From Myxococcota bacterium (GTDB taxonomy: Bacteria > Myxococcota_A > Polyangia > Polyangiales > Houyiibacteriaceae), in NCBI GenBank assembly GCA_020629955.1, contig JAHDCI010000006.1, forward strand, positions 1 through 58,975: a stretch of DNA of 58,975 bases, written 5' to 3'. A model generated the notes under the pieces. That model saw only the letters and a program-made list of their open reading frames with translations. It had not been told where the DNA came from and did not search any database. Shown one piece after another: positions 51,471 to 58,975 of the stretch. A program made the position numbers and the translations under genes. Positions within the stretch are counted from its first letter, which is position 1. Every line of letters starts with the position of its first letter.

Positions 51471-52358
51471 ATGCCGAAATACTCCATCATGATGCCGTGC
51501 TTTAACGCGGCGAAGACCCTTCCTCTCGCACTCGCGTCTGTGAGAGCCCAAACGGTGGAGGATTGGGAATGCATCTGCCTCGATGATGGCTCGAGCGACG
51601 AGACATTCGACATTCTTCAGAAGGCCGCCGCGCAAGATCGACGGTTCGTCGCGCTTCAGTTTCCCGAAAACCGTGGCCGCGGCGCAGCGAGGCAGGCGAT
51701 TCTCGAGGCGGCGACCGGAGAGTATTTTGCACCGCTGGATGCGGACGATTGGATGTTCCCCAATCGGATCGAACACGCATGCTCCTGGCTCGATCGTTCC
51801 CCGGAGATCGAGGCGGTTTCCGGCGGCATGGTCATTTTCGACAGCGACCTCAACCCGCTCTCCCAGCAGATGCCCTCGCTCGGGTCGGGCGCTCCGTGGA
51901 TTGGGATTCTCGATTCGCCGGGCTCGCTCGGTTTCGCATTTAACTCGTCCACGATCCGAACGAGGCTCGCGAAGGAGCATGGGTTCGATCCGAAGCTTCT
52001 TCGTTCACAAGATACCGATTTTCTACGCCGGGCGTTGATGGGTCGACGATACGCGATCGCGCCAGAGCCCGTTTACGCTCTCGGTTCTGAGACCATCACG
52101 GTCGAAAGAACGTTGCGCGGATACCGATACCGAACAATCGCCCAGCTGAAGCACTGGCGAGAGAAACCGGTTGGCGTTGCGCGAGAGACTCTCCTCACCG
52201 CGGCCAAGGCCGGGGTGCTCTCCGCCGCGAAGGCGGTCGGGCAGGAGCGGCGAATTCTCGACAATCGCTTTCCGCCGCTCACCAGCTCGGGTCGAGCAAC
52301 CTTTGAAGCCGCGAGGGAAGTCGTGGTCGCAGAGATGAAGGCAAACCCGATCGCTTGA
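51471..52358 (+). CDS. Family 2 glycosyltransferase
   Basis: A 295-residue GT-A-fold enzyme. It begins MPKYSIMMPCFNAAKTLPLALASVRAQ, then ECICLDDGSSDETFDI with the nucleotide-binding Asp, the RGRGAARQAIL helix, and YFAPLDADDWM with the metal-binding DxD (DADD). ATG 51471 starts the conserved beta strand. It should add a sugar to a surface polysaccharide or glycolipid with divergent asnB. The stop is 23 bp before foldback copy F. Confidence 0.85.
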   Translation: MPKYSIMMPCFNAAKTLPLALASVRAQTVEDWECICLDDGSSDETFDILQKAAAQDRRFVALQFPENRGRGAARQAILEAATGEYFAPLDADDWMFPNRIEHACSWLDRSPEIEAVSGGMVIFDSDLNPLSQQMPSLGSGAPWIGILDSPGSLGFAFNSSTIRTRLAKEHGFDPKLLRSQDTDFLRRALMGRRYAIAPEPVYALGSETITVERTLRGYRYRTIAQLKHWREKPVGVARETLLTAAKAGVLSAAKAVGQERRILDNRFPPLTSSGRATFEAAREVVVAEMKANPIA

Positions 52359-52381
52359 TCGGGGCGCTCGAGGAGCGGCTG

Positions 52382-52549
52382 CTAGACCAGAGATCAGATC
52401 GATGGAAGGGATGGTCTTTCGTCAGGGGCGCCGAGGCGAGCTTCGGTCAACGAACGACATGCCGAGTATATCGCAGGAAGAGGGAGGGTTGGATCGGCGT
52501 TCCTGGCGGAACAGGACCCTTCTCGTGATTTGAACTACGCACTCGCTAG
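52382..52549 (+). repeat. Foldback element copy F (MITE-like)
   Basis: Starts CTAGACCAGAGATCAGATCG, contains the core GACATGCCGAGTATATCG near 52457-52474, and ends GAACTACGCACTCGCTAG. The right tip has five extra bases (CTCGC) before CTAG. The minus-strand SUI1-like gene uses this CTAG as its TAG stop (52546-52548). It is located between convergent genes. Confidence 0.86.
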
Positions 52550-52953
52550 TTTCCGGCCTTGGCCGGTATGCCCATTTCGGAAAGAGTGCTGACGCCGCGG
52601 TCTACGAGCGAACCGAGGAGAACGATGTCTCCTTCTTCGAGGATTCCGCCGCAACCGAGAGTCTTCTTTAAGCGCTTCAATAAGTCCGCTTGAAGCTCTG
52701 CGGGCACGCCCTCGAGTCGCGTCACTGTTTTGCCGGCGCGCCCTTTCTTTTCGCGTCGCAGAATCACACGGCGGATGGTGGCAAAATCGGCCGCAGCGGG
52801 CGAAGGCGAAGGCGCCTCGGGTTTGACCGGCGCTGCGACATCCGACGCTGGAATTTTTCCCAGTAGTCCCGCAAAAGGACGAAAACCCGAATCTTTGGTG
52901 GAGCTCGTTGTTCCGCTCGTATCGATCTTCTTCGGACGCTTCTTTTTGCCCAT
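52546..52953 (-). CDS. SUI1/YciH-family translation initiation factor-like protein
   Basis: A 135-residue product with a basic, disordered N terminus (MGKKKRPKKIDTSGT) and a C-terminal eIF1/SUI1 fold. The conserved RREKKGRAGKTVTRLEGV and LKRLKKTLGCGGILEEGDIVLLG match the KxRxGKxVT and GCGG motifs of YciH. Bacterial YciH proteins tune initiation fidelity. ATG 52953 is preferred to the extension to 53067, which is not conserved-looking. Its TAG stop is formed at the tip of foldback copy F. Confidence 0.84.
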   Translation of the reverse strand: MGKKKRPKKIDTSGTTSSTKDSGFRPFAGLLGKIPASDVAAPVKPEAPSPSPAAADFATIRRVILRREKKGRAGKTVTRLEGVPAELQADLLKRLKKTLGCGGILEEGDIVLLGSLVDRGVSTLSEMGIPAKAGN

Positions 52954-53164
52954 ACCCGGATGGTGTCGGGCACATGCCATCCGCGCAAGGATACGCACCA
53001 TTCGAATTTCACAAAAACCTTCGTGAATTCGGCAAAATGGGCCACCTTTCGTGCGCGAGAGCATCAAATCGTGCGGCTTTTTGGCGCGCTGCGATCACAC
53101 ATGCTAGCTGCAGGTTGGGCATATCGGGCGAGATATGCGCGTTTCAACAATTTAGGGAGGCAAC

Positions 53165-55474
53165 GTGAGCACCAAAAGGTCGCTTTGGTTGGCTGTGCTC
53201 TGCGCGAGCGCATTTTCGATGAGTGTGATGGCCGTCGTCGGCTGTGGAGACGATGACGACGAAGAAGGCACATCGGCCGAGAATGGAGGAGGTTCGGGAA
53301 GCGAAGGCAACTTCGACACCGATCTCGATCTCGTCGCTTTGGCACATCTCGCGGATGTGGATCGCGATGGCCTCTTTATCGACTTCGGGACGCCAGCACA
53401 GGCGAAGTATACCGTGGGCGATTGGGCCGGCAGCGGTGATCCTGGATGGGGCAGCCGAGGAAATGAGGGCGATCTGACCTTCGCAAACGCGGGTCGACGG
53501 GGACGCCTCTATTTTCATCTCGATGAGCCGAGCGCTCGCTTCGTGACGCTCCATTTGAAGCCGGTCGGCACCCGCGCGATCACGCCGTACATCAATAACG
53601 AGCAGATTCAGTCCATCTTCTTCGAAGGCGATGATTGGCAGGATGTGACTTTCCAAATCCCATCAGAGCACACGCGTGCTGGCGAAAACTACCTACTGTT
53701 TTCGTTTGGAGGTGTGGAAACGGTCGGCGGCGAAGATGTCTCCGTTCGCATTGCGAGTGCGCGTTTGACCGAGGGCGAGAGTGCTCCGAGTTCGGAAGCG
53801 CCGGCGTATGGCACCTACACATCCAGCGTCGAGCTTGGCGGAAACGCCCGCGAATCGTTGGTCACCCACGGCGGTATGAGCCTGACGTGGTACGCGGAAA
53901 TCCCGGAGAATGGTTCCCTTTCGCTCGCCCTCGGGCAAGAAGGCGAAGGCGGCGGAACGGCTCGCATTTTCGTGCGGCCAGAGGGCGGCTCCCGAACGAA
54001 GGTTCACGAGGCGCGCACGAACAACACGTGGCAGAGCGCACGAGTCAACCTCTCGGAGTATGCGGGCCAGGTTGTTCAGCTTACGTTTGTCGGCGAAGGC
54101 GGTAGTGGCCGTTTCGCATGGGCGAATGCAGCGATTCAGTACCCCGCCGTCACGCTCCCCGAAGCCGAACCGGCGAAGAACGTGGTTGTTGTCCTAGTTG
54201 ATACGCTTCGCGCCTCGAAGCTTCATCCTTGGAACGGTGAAAGCCGCGTACGCACCCCTGTTCTCGATGCGCTTGCGCAAGAGAGTGTCGTCTTTGAACA
54301 CGGCCAGTCTTCGGAGAACTGGACCAAGCCGGCCGTCGGCGCGATCCTCACCGGTCTGCATCCGATGGACCACGGCGCGCGGACACAGAGCGCGGTGTTG
54401 AGCGACTCGGTGACGATGGTGAGCGAGCACTTCAAGTCCAACGGATTCGCAACCGGTGGCTTTATCGCCAACGGTTATATCTCAGACCGTTTCGGATTTG
54501 ATCAGGGGTGGGATCGATACAAAAACTTCATCCGCGAATCGGGCGCCAGCTCCGAAGCACGCGATGTCTTCCAAGAAGCGGGCGATTGGGCCCTTGAGCA
54601 TCGTGACGAGCGATTCTTCCTCTATGTTCATACGATTGATCCCCACGTTCCTTACGACCCAGAAGAAGAGTTCGTTTCGATGTACGACTCTCGCTCCAAT
54701 TACGAAGGTCAGGTTCGGCCGCGGATGACGGGCGAGCTGCTCGCGAATGCAAAGGGCAATAACCCCAGTGTCGTGTTTTCGCCGAGCGATGTGCGTCGTC
54801 TTGAAGCGCTTCATGACGGCGAGATCACGCAGCACGACCGGCACATGGGCGCGTTTATTGACCGTCTAAAGGAATCTGGCCTTTGGGAGGATACCGTCTT
54901 TGTGTTTGTCAGCGACCACGGCGAAGAGTTCAACGAGCATGGTTCGTGGGGGCATGGCCACAGCATCTATCAGGAACTACTCCATGTGCCGTTCTTGATT
55001 CACCGTGAGGGGCTGAACCCTCGTCGCGTTGGCGCCGCTGTTGGTACGATCGATATCCCCTCGACGCTTACGGAAATGGCCGGCATCCCGGCGATGAACG
55101 GGGTCGCCTCGCGCAGCCTTCTGCCCTTGATGCACGGTCAGCAGCGACCGGGACCCGAGGTTGCGATGAGCGAATTCCTGGATGAACGACGCGTGATGAT
55201 CACCAGTCATTGGAAGTTCTTCGTTCGAGGCAACCTCCGCCACAATATGTTCGACCTTCGGGAAGACCCGAGCGAGTCAAACCAGCTCGACGTGACGGAC
55301 AACCCCATCGCGGCACGCTATCTTCGAACGCTTCAGGGACAGTTCCTGGGCGCATCGGATCGCGCGAACTGGCTCGATGCCGAACAACGCGCAGGACAGC
55401 GCCACCGCGCCGGGGAAGTGCAGATGGACTCGGAGCTTCAGCAGCAGCTTCGTGAGCTTGGCTACCTAAACTAG
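53165..55474 (+). CDS. Sulfatase-like lipoprotein with Thr at the nucleophile position
   Basis: A 769-residue product. A signal peptide with lipobox (AVVGCGDDDDEE) leads to two beta-sandwich-like regions (about 50-320), then a type I sulfatase/alkaline-phosphatase fold from about 335. Metal-binding motifs VVLVDTLRAS and FVSDHGEEFNEHGSWGHG are present, as is HTIDPHVPYDPEEE. Where sulfatases have [C/S]xPxR for formylglycine, this protein has NWTKPAVGAILTG, with Thr and no Arg. Formylglycine is therefore unlikely; it may be a phosphoester/phosphonate-type hydrolase. GTG 53165 has AGGGAGG 4 nt upstream. Confidence 0.82.
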   Translation: MSTKRSLWLAVLCASAFSMSVMAVVGCGDDDDEEGTSAENGGGSGSEGNFDTDLDLVALAHLADVDRDGLFIDFGTPAQAKYTVGDWAGSGDPGWGSRGNEGDLTFANAGRRGRLYFHLDEPSARFVTLHLKPVGTRAITPYINNEQIQSIFFEGDDWQDVTFQIPSEHTRAGENYLLFSFGGVETVGGEDVSVRIASARLTEGESAPSSEAPAYGTYTSSVELGGNARESLVTHGGMSLTWYAEIPENGSLSLALGQEGEGGGTARIFVRPEGGSRTKVHEARTNNTWQSARVNLSEYAGQVVQLTFVGEGGSGRFAWANAAIQYPAVTLPEAEPAKNVVVVLVDTLRASKLHPWNGESRVRTPVLDALAQESVVFEHGQSSENWTKPAVGAILTGLHPMDHGARTQSAVLSDSVTMVSEHFKSNGFATGGFIANGYISDRFGFDQGWDRYKNFIRESGASSEARDVFQEAGDWALEHRDERFFLYVHTIDPHVPYDPEEEFVSMYDSRSNYEGQVRPRMTGELLANAKGNNPSVVFSPSDVRRLEALHDGEITQHDRHMGAFIDRLKESGLWEDTVFVFVSDHGEEFNEHGSWGHGHSIYQELLHVPFLIHREGLNPRRVGAAVGTIDIPSTLTEMAGIPAMNGVASRSLLPLMHGQQRPGPEVAMSEFLDERRVMITSHWKFFVRGNLRHNMFDLREDPSESNQLDVTDNPIAARYLRTLQGQFLGASDRANWLDAEQRAGQRHRAGEVQMDSELQQQLRELGYLN

Positions 55475-55498
55475 CGCGAACCCCCCGCGCTGTTTTTC

Positions 55499-55531
55499 AA
55501 ACGCCCCTCGGCTTTCGGTCGTGGGGCGTTT
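55499..55531 (+). terminator. Rho-independent terminator of the sulfatase-like gene
   Basis: AAACGCCCC (55499-55507) and GGGGCGTTT (55523-55531) form a 9-bp stem with a 15-nt loop about 25 bp after the stop; the 3' T-run is short. Confidence 0.7.
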
Positions 55532-55581
55532 CAAATTAATTGGGGTTAAGGCGCGCTCTTGCCAAGTAGGAGTAGACTTTC

Positions 55582-56319
55582 GTGATGTGCATCGTTCGTC
55601 GAATATGGGTGATATCGCTCCTCAGTGCTTGCAGCGCGACATTGGTCGTCAACGAGGACGCGAGTTCGGATTCAGGAAGCGCGGACGGCGGTTTGGGAGA
55701 TGCAAGCGTCGACGCCCCGCAGGACTCCGAGATCGCTTTCGACGCGGCGATGATGGACGCGGCGATGATGGATGCCTCTGCCTTGGATAGTGGCACCGCG
55801 GATACCGGCATTGCCGATACAGGAAGCGGAGACGATGCCGCGGTAGAAGATGGGGGTGAGCCCGATTCAGCTACGGAAGATGCGTCGATGGGCGACACGG
55901 GGCCCGACCTCGAGTCGGTTCGTTGGCTCCACCCCAACATCTCGGCGTGGCCCGTTACGAGCGATCTCCGGGTTCGTTTCTCGGGTAGTCAGATCTGTCT
56001 CGAGTATGATCACGCGAGCGATTGGCCCATCGTCCCCATCTTCGGGGGAACCGAGGTTGTGGCAAATGCGTGGGTTTTCATTGAGCGCGATGGAACGTGG
56101 TACGGCGCCACGTGGGAATGGATGCGACCGGGACAAACGTGCAAAGCACAGAGCTCGGTCGCGGGGGATCATATCAAGCGAGCGCCGTTTGATGAGGCTT
56201 CGGGATGGCGCCCTCGTTCGGGTGAAATCCTCTACTTCATGGTCAGCGGTCTCGTTCGCTCCCCCGAGTATCGAAACGTCCAAGAGCGAACCGCGCTCGC
56301 CCGCGTTACCTGGCCCTAA
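55582..56319 (+). CDS. Lipoprotein with Asp/Ala/Met-rich linker, 245 aa
   Basis: A signal peptide with lipobox (ISLLSAC) precedes an acidic linker (about 20-115) rich in Asp, Ala and Met, then a C-terminal domain of about 130 residues beginning VRWLHPNISAWPVTSDLRV. Two Cys (ICLEY and QTCKAQ) and several Trp are conserved-looking. I do not recognise the domain. GTG 55582 has AGGAG 9 nt upstream; ATG 55585 is the alternative. The linker gene part holds a 15-bp tandem duplication at 55741-55770 (GACGCGGCGATGATG twice). Confidence 0.7.
   Translation: MMCIVRRIWVISLLSACSATLVVNEDASSDSGSADGGLGDASVDAPQDSEIAFDAAMMDAAMMDASALDSGTADTGIADTGSGDDAAVEDGGEPDSATEDASMGDTGPDLESVRWLHPNISAWPVTSDLRVRFSGSQICLEYDHASDWPIVPIFGGTEVVANAWVFIERDGTWYGATWEWMRPGQTCKAQSSVAGDHIKRAPFDEASGWRPRSGEILYFMVSGLVRSPEYRNVQERTALARVTWP
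55741..55770. repeat. 15-bp tandem duplication in lipoprotein linker
   Basis: GACGCGGCGATGATG occurs twice head-to-tail (55741-55755 and 55756-55770). It encodes Asp-Ala-Ala-Met-Met twice and is in frame, consistent with replication slippage in a flexible linker. Confidence 0.7.
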
Positions 56320-56516
56320 GAACGCTGTACGAAGTGAGCGAAACACCTACATTCATTGGGTGTTTGGACGCGAAAACGAACGCTTTGTTCGATTCGAGGG
56401 ACGTTTGAAATGTGCTGCCTCGGGTCTATTCCCGAAAGGAAACCAGGAACGAAGTCAAGTCGAGGGGTGCGATCACCGTGTAGGAGAGAAAATTCTCACA
56501 TGATGTCTCTGTAAAC

Positions 56517-56545
56517 TTGAAATTTGAGCGCGAACTCTGTTATTC
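56517..56545 (+). promoter_or_regulatory. Putative sigma70-type promoter of the TPR/lipoprotein pair
   Basis: TTGAAA (56517-56522), 17-bp spacer, TTATTC (56540-56545), located 23 bp before ATG 56569. The leader contains a small CACC-TAAATG-GGTG hairpin (56551-56564) next to the start. Consensus matching only. The rest of the 249-bp gap 56320-56568 shows nothing recognised. Confidence 0.45.
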
Positions 56546-56568
56546 TCAATCACCTAAATGGGTGAAAA

Positions 56569-57375
56569 ATGATCCAGCGTTTGATTTTAGCTTTGTTTTT
56601 GACGGTTTCCGTCGCTCTTCCTTCTTTTGCGCAGGGGCCAGGTGCGAGCCAAGAAAGTCTCGCTCGTACGCTTCGAGACCAAGGAGTTGCGGCGGCGCGG
56701 AACGGCAACTGGGCCGAGGCCCAAGGGCTTTTCCAGCGTTCCTACGACCTGGATCCACGTGTGCTCACCCTGTACAACCTGGCGGCCGCGCAGACGAACA
56801 CCGGCTCATTGGTCGAGGCGGACGAGAACTTCCGTCGCTTCCTGGCGACCGCGCCTGCAGAATCTCTGGCGCAGTTCCGAACCGAGGCTCAGAGGCTTCG
56901 CGCTGAACTCGCGCAGCGCATTCCGCGCCTCACACTGCAGATTCCGAATCTGCACGAAGGCGACACCGTGCAAATCAACGGCACGGACTTCGCGCATGGG
57001 GGCCTTGGCGTGCCTGTGCCGGTGAATCCCGGAGCCGTGAACATCGTCGTGAGCCGTGCGGGAGCTCCCGTCGGCAACGAGTCGATGCAGGTCAGCGAGT
57101 CACAAATCGAAGTGGTCACGGTCGATGTTCCCGCTTACGTCGCCCCGGAGATCGACCCCGCGCAGGTGGCTGCCAATTCGCAGCAATCCTCCGGTCAAAA
57201 CAGCGCTGTCGTCGGGGAAGGGCCTGGCGAGGCGGAAGACGAATCTTCGAATATCGGCGTGATTATTGGTGTCGTTGTGGGTGTCATCGTAATCGGAGCC
57301 GCGATTGGTGTCGGTGTCGCAGTGTCCTCGCAAGAAGACCCCTTTGTCGGCGATTTTAACTTGGATGTGATGTGA
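56569..57375 (+). CDS. TPR protein with signal peptide and C-terminal transmembrane helix
   Basis: A 268-residue product: signal peptide (LILALFLTVSVALPSFAQ), one to two TPR units at 30-110 (LRDQGVAAARNGNWAEAQGLFQRSYDLDP, here seen as repeated short helices), a PEGA-like beta domain (LHEGDTVQINGTDF), and a Gly/Val-rich transmembrane helix near the C terminus (IGVIIGVVVGVIVIGAAIGV). The layout parallels the TPR protein at 36885-37679. The stop overlaps the start of the next lipoprotein gene by one base, so translation is coupled. Confidence 0.74.
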   Translation: MIQRLILALFLTVSVALPSFAQGPGASQESLARTLRDQGVAAARNGNWAEAQGLFQRSYDLDPRVLTLYNLAAAQTNTGSLVEADENFRRFLATAPAESLAQFRTEAQRLRAELAQRIPRLTLQIPNLHEGDTVQINGTDFAHGGLGVPVPVNPGAVNIVVSRAGAPVGNESMQVSESQIEVVTVDVPAYVAPEIDPAQVAANSQQSSGQNSAVVGEGPGEAEDESSNIGVIIGVVVGVIVIGAAIGVGVAVSSQEDPFVGDFNLDVM

Positions 57376-58820
57376 TGAACCGGAAGATGATCTTTCTTCG
57401 GGCACTCGTGGTGCTCAGCCTCGCCGCTGGCTTGGTGGCGTGTGGCGATGACGATGGTACACCGGACGTCGGAACCCCCGACACGGGTTCTGACGCTCAG
57501 GAAGACGCCGCAGGCGACGCCGCCGATGACGTCACTGCAGACGTCGAAGTCGATGCCGGCCCGGTCTGCCCCTCGCATCTTCGGTTTGAGATTATTGGTG
57601 CGGAATCCCTAACGACCGTTGGGTGGACGGGCCTTTTCCACAAGCAGCCGTTGCCGGATGGGTATCAGTTCACCGTAGAAGTCACGGAATGCGATGCGAC
57701 CTGCACTCAGTGTCGATTCACGGGGCCCGTATCCAACCAGGACGTCGACAACCGGCGATGCCTCAATGATACCTCCGTCATCTGTGGCAGCGATGCTGAC
57801 TGCGAGACGGCGGGCGTAGGCGGACTCTGCCGACTCACCTTTGGTCCGCCGATGTCGACCCGCGCTCTTGGTGGCTCACCCTACTGCCGCGTGGACTACT
57901 TTACGACCGATGAGGTCGATGGTCTCGCTGCGACGGCTGGATTGATCAACCTTCGAACGGGGCGCCTCGATCTCGAGCGCTTCTCGTTTATTCCGACGCT
58001 CAACCAAAACGGACCGGGTATGGGCCGTGGTTTCTGCGCGACATGCGAGGGCGATATCACACCGAATGATGGTGTACGTGATGGCGTTTGCACCGTGAGC
58101 TCCGGTGGCGACCCGAGCCCGTCCGAAGGGCAGCCTTGCGATGTGAACACCCAGGGACAGCAGATTCCTGGTTCCTTCAGCTATGACTGCGCAGGTTCCG
58201 CGCCGCTTGTTCCCGTGCTTGGGGTCGACGTCCCCGTCAGCTCGGTTGGTTTCGATGTGAGCATCGACGGGAGCTCCCCGCCTGCCACGAACCCGTTCGC
58301 GCCGGAGGGGCTGCCCGTCTTCTGCGGAAGCTGCACGAACGATTGGCGCATCCCCTGCGCGAGCGATTCCGACTGCGATGGCGGCACCTGTGGTGTCATT
58401 CCCGAAGGCTGCGAGCTCAACCCGCCACCTCTCCTGCCCGATGGCACTCCGAATCCTGGGCACGTCCCGACCTTGCCGCTCTTCGTTTGCAAGAACCCGG
58501 AGATCGGTGTTGCGGCGTCGCTCCCCAACGCGTGCGCCCCGGATTCCCCCTGCGTTGTCCCCGACGATGATTTTCTCGGCACCTGTATGAACCGCGACGG
58601 CATCCCGATTTCGTGCATGCCGGCGGGCCCCGGAGCCAATGTTTCGTACCGACCTCCTCAACCGGAGAACCGCGGCGGCGTGCTGATTGTCCGTGCCGGC
58701 GCTTTCTCGTGCCTTCCCCCTTACGCGAACTCCTTCGGCGCGGGCGTCCTCGGACTTCCCGGACCTGGCGCGATGGAATATGCGTTCCGTATCTACTCTG
58801 AGTTCCGCGACGTCGAATAG
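57375..58820 (+). CDS. Cys-rich lipoprotein, 481 aa
   Basis: Signal peptide and lipobox (LAAGLVACGDDD) precede an acidic linker (about 27-60) and a large Cys-rich domain with about 25 Cys. Short Cys clusters (CDATCTQCRF, CLNDTSVICGSDADCE, CASDSDCDGGTC) resemble disulfide-bonded extracellular domains. DSDCDGGTC resembles the Cys motif found in many myxobacterial surface proteins. ATG 57375 (or GTG 57372) couples it to the TPR gene. No enzyme motif is visible; the role is inferred to be at the cell surface. Confidence 0.73.
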   Translation: MNRKMIFLRALVVLSLAAGLVACGDDDGTPDVGTPDTGSDAQEDAAGDAADDVTADVEVDAGPVCPSHLRFEIIGAESLTTVGWTGLFHKQPLPDGYQFTVEVTECDATCTQCRFTGPVSNQDVDNRRCLNDTSVICGSDADCETAGVGGLCRLTFGPPMSTRALGGSPYCRVDYFTTDEVDGLAATAGLINLRTGRLDLERFSFIPTLNQNGPGMGRGFCATCEGDITPNDGVRDGVCTVSSGGDPSPSEGQPCDVNTQGQQIPGSFSYDCAGSAPLVPVLGVDVPVSSVGFDVSIDGSSPPATNPFAPEGLPVFCGSCTNDWRIPCASDSDCDGGTCGVIPEGCELNPPPLLPDGTPNPGHVPTLPLFVCKNPEIGVAASLPNACAPDSPCVVPDDDFLGTCMNRDGIPISCMPAGPGANVSYRPPQPENRGGVLIVRAGAFSCLPPYANSFGAGVLGLPGPGAMEYAFRIYSEFRDVE

Positions 58821-58841
58821 GCGATTCAAAGGAAAATGAAG

Positions 58842-58975
58842 ATGAACTTTCGTACTTTTGGACTTTGGTCCCTACTCGCCGTGGCGTTTGGCTGCGCCTC
58901 CCCGACGCAGGTTGTCGTCAGCGTCGACGCTCTTCGCTGTGATGTTGAGAATGTTCGCGTAACCGTCACCGGCTC
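58842..58975 (+). CDS. Lipoprotein, 3'-truncated
   Basis: Begins MNFRTFGLWSLLAVAFGC, a signal peptide with lipobox AVAFGC, and runs off the window after about 44 residues. The second of two in-frame ATGs is chosen because AAGGAA lies about 7 nt upstream; the first (58836) is too close to that site. It follows the Cys-rich lipoprotein by 21 bp, so it probably continues the same operon. Confidence 0.6.
   Translation, partial: MNFRTFGLWSLLAVAFGCASPTQVVVSVDALRCDVENVRVTVTG

Noticed and set aside
6230-52549. CRISPR array
   Set aside because: The six related repeats are about 160 bp long, lie kilobases apart, occur in both orientations and have no spacers or cas genes.
1-58975. tRNA, rRNA or known riboswitch genes
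   Set aside because: Gaps between genes were read for cloverleaf ends, CCA-type acceptor arms and conserved rRNA blocks; nothing convincing was found, though a covariance search was not possible.

Overview
The window reads as a chromosome segment of a Gram-negative myxobacterium (phylum Myxococcota, probably class Polyangia). This is inferred from gene content: an outer-membrane beta-barrel, many lipoproteins with Asp/Ala/Pro-rich linkers behind the lipobox, MopE-type Cys/Asp repeats, a Ser/Thr kinase divergent from an ECF-like sigma factor, an NtrC-type regulator, FHA/GAF/cyclase signalling, and GC-rich GTG/TTG-using genes. About 46 protein genes are called. No rRNA, tRNA, CRISPR array, transposase or prophage was recognised.

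Layout. 1-3117: a left-truncated Cys-repeat protein and a Cys-repeat beta-barrel protein. 3130-9533: hisC, a small unknown gene, a glutathione reductase, a Fic-like protein with a degenerate active site, a TlpA-like thioredoxin and a GlcD-like FAD oxidase. 9762-17427: a nine-gene Mrp/Mbh-type cation/proton antiporter operon in which every junction is a 4-bp stop/start overlap. It has three NuoL/M/N-like subunits and an MbhD/E-MrpB fusion instead of a large MrpA. 17541-20602: a large repeat-rich unknown protein coupled to a tyrosine phosphatase. 20644-26563: a GT39-like glycosyltransferase, an M23 peptidase, a pseudo-receiver protein and a small unknown gene. 26952-39031: surface and lipoprotein genes (an amidohydrolase/TSP3/lamin-tail mosaic, two tandem C-type lectin/MopE lipoproteins, a membrane protein, alr, and a lipoprotein-TPR-lipoprotein operon). 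39054-41480: a three-gene regulatory module ending in a sigma54 activator with a Cys cluster in its receiver domain. 41547-49368: rpsD, the kinase/sigma pair, a small secreted protein, an FHA-GAF-adenylate cyclase and accA. 49378-58975: asparagine synthetase divergent from a GT2 glycosyltransferase, a SUI1/YciH protein, a sulfatase-like lipoprotein with a Thr at the nucleophile position, and another run of lipoproteins with a TPR/lipoprotein pair.

The most unusual signal is a family of six dispersed, roughly 160-bp foldback elements (6230-6390, 23188-23350, 25975-26138, 26679-26842, 42263-42422, 52382-52549). Each is two imperfect inverted arms of about 63 bp around a conserved loop of about 36 nt, with tips that read CTAGTGCG. 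Five of the six abut a gene whose stop codon is the TAG of a C-TAG at the element tip. The pattern fits a MITE inserted by a TA-duplicating, CTAG-preferring transposase of the IS630/Tc1-mariner type: an element beginning with G placed into C-TA/G rebuilds the TAG stop and leaves the protein intact. Two copies in opposite orientation bracket a single small gene (26135-26563).
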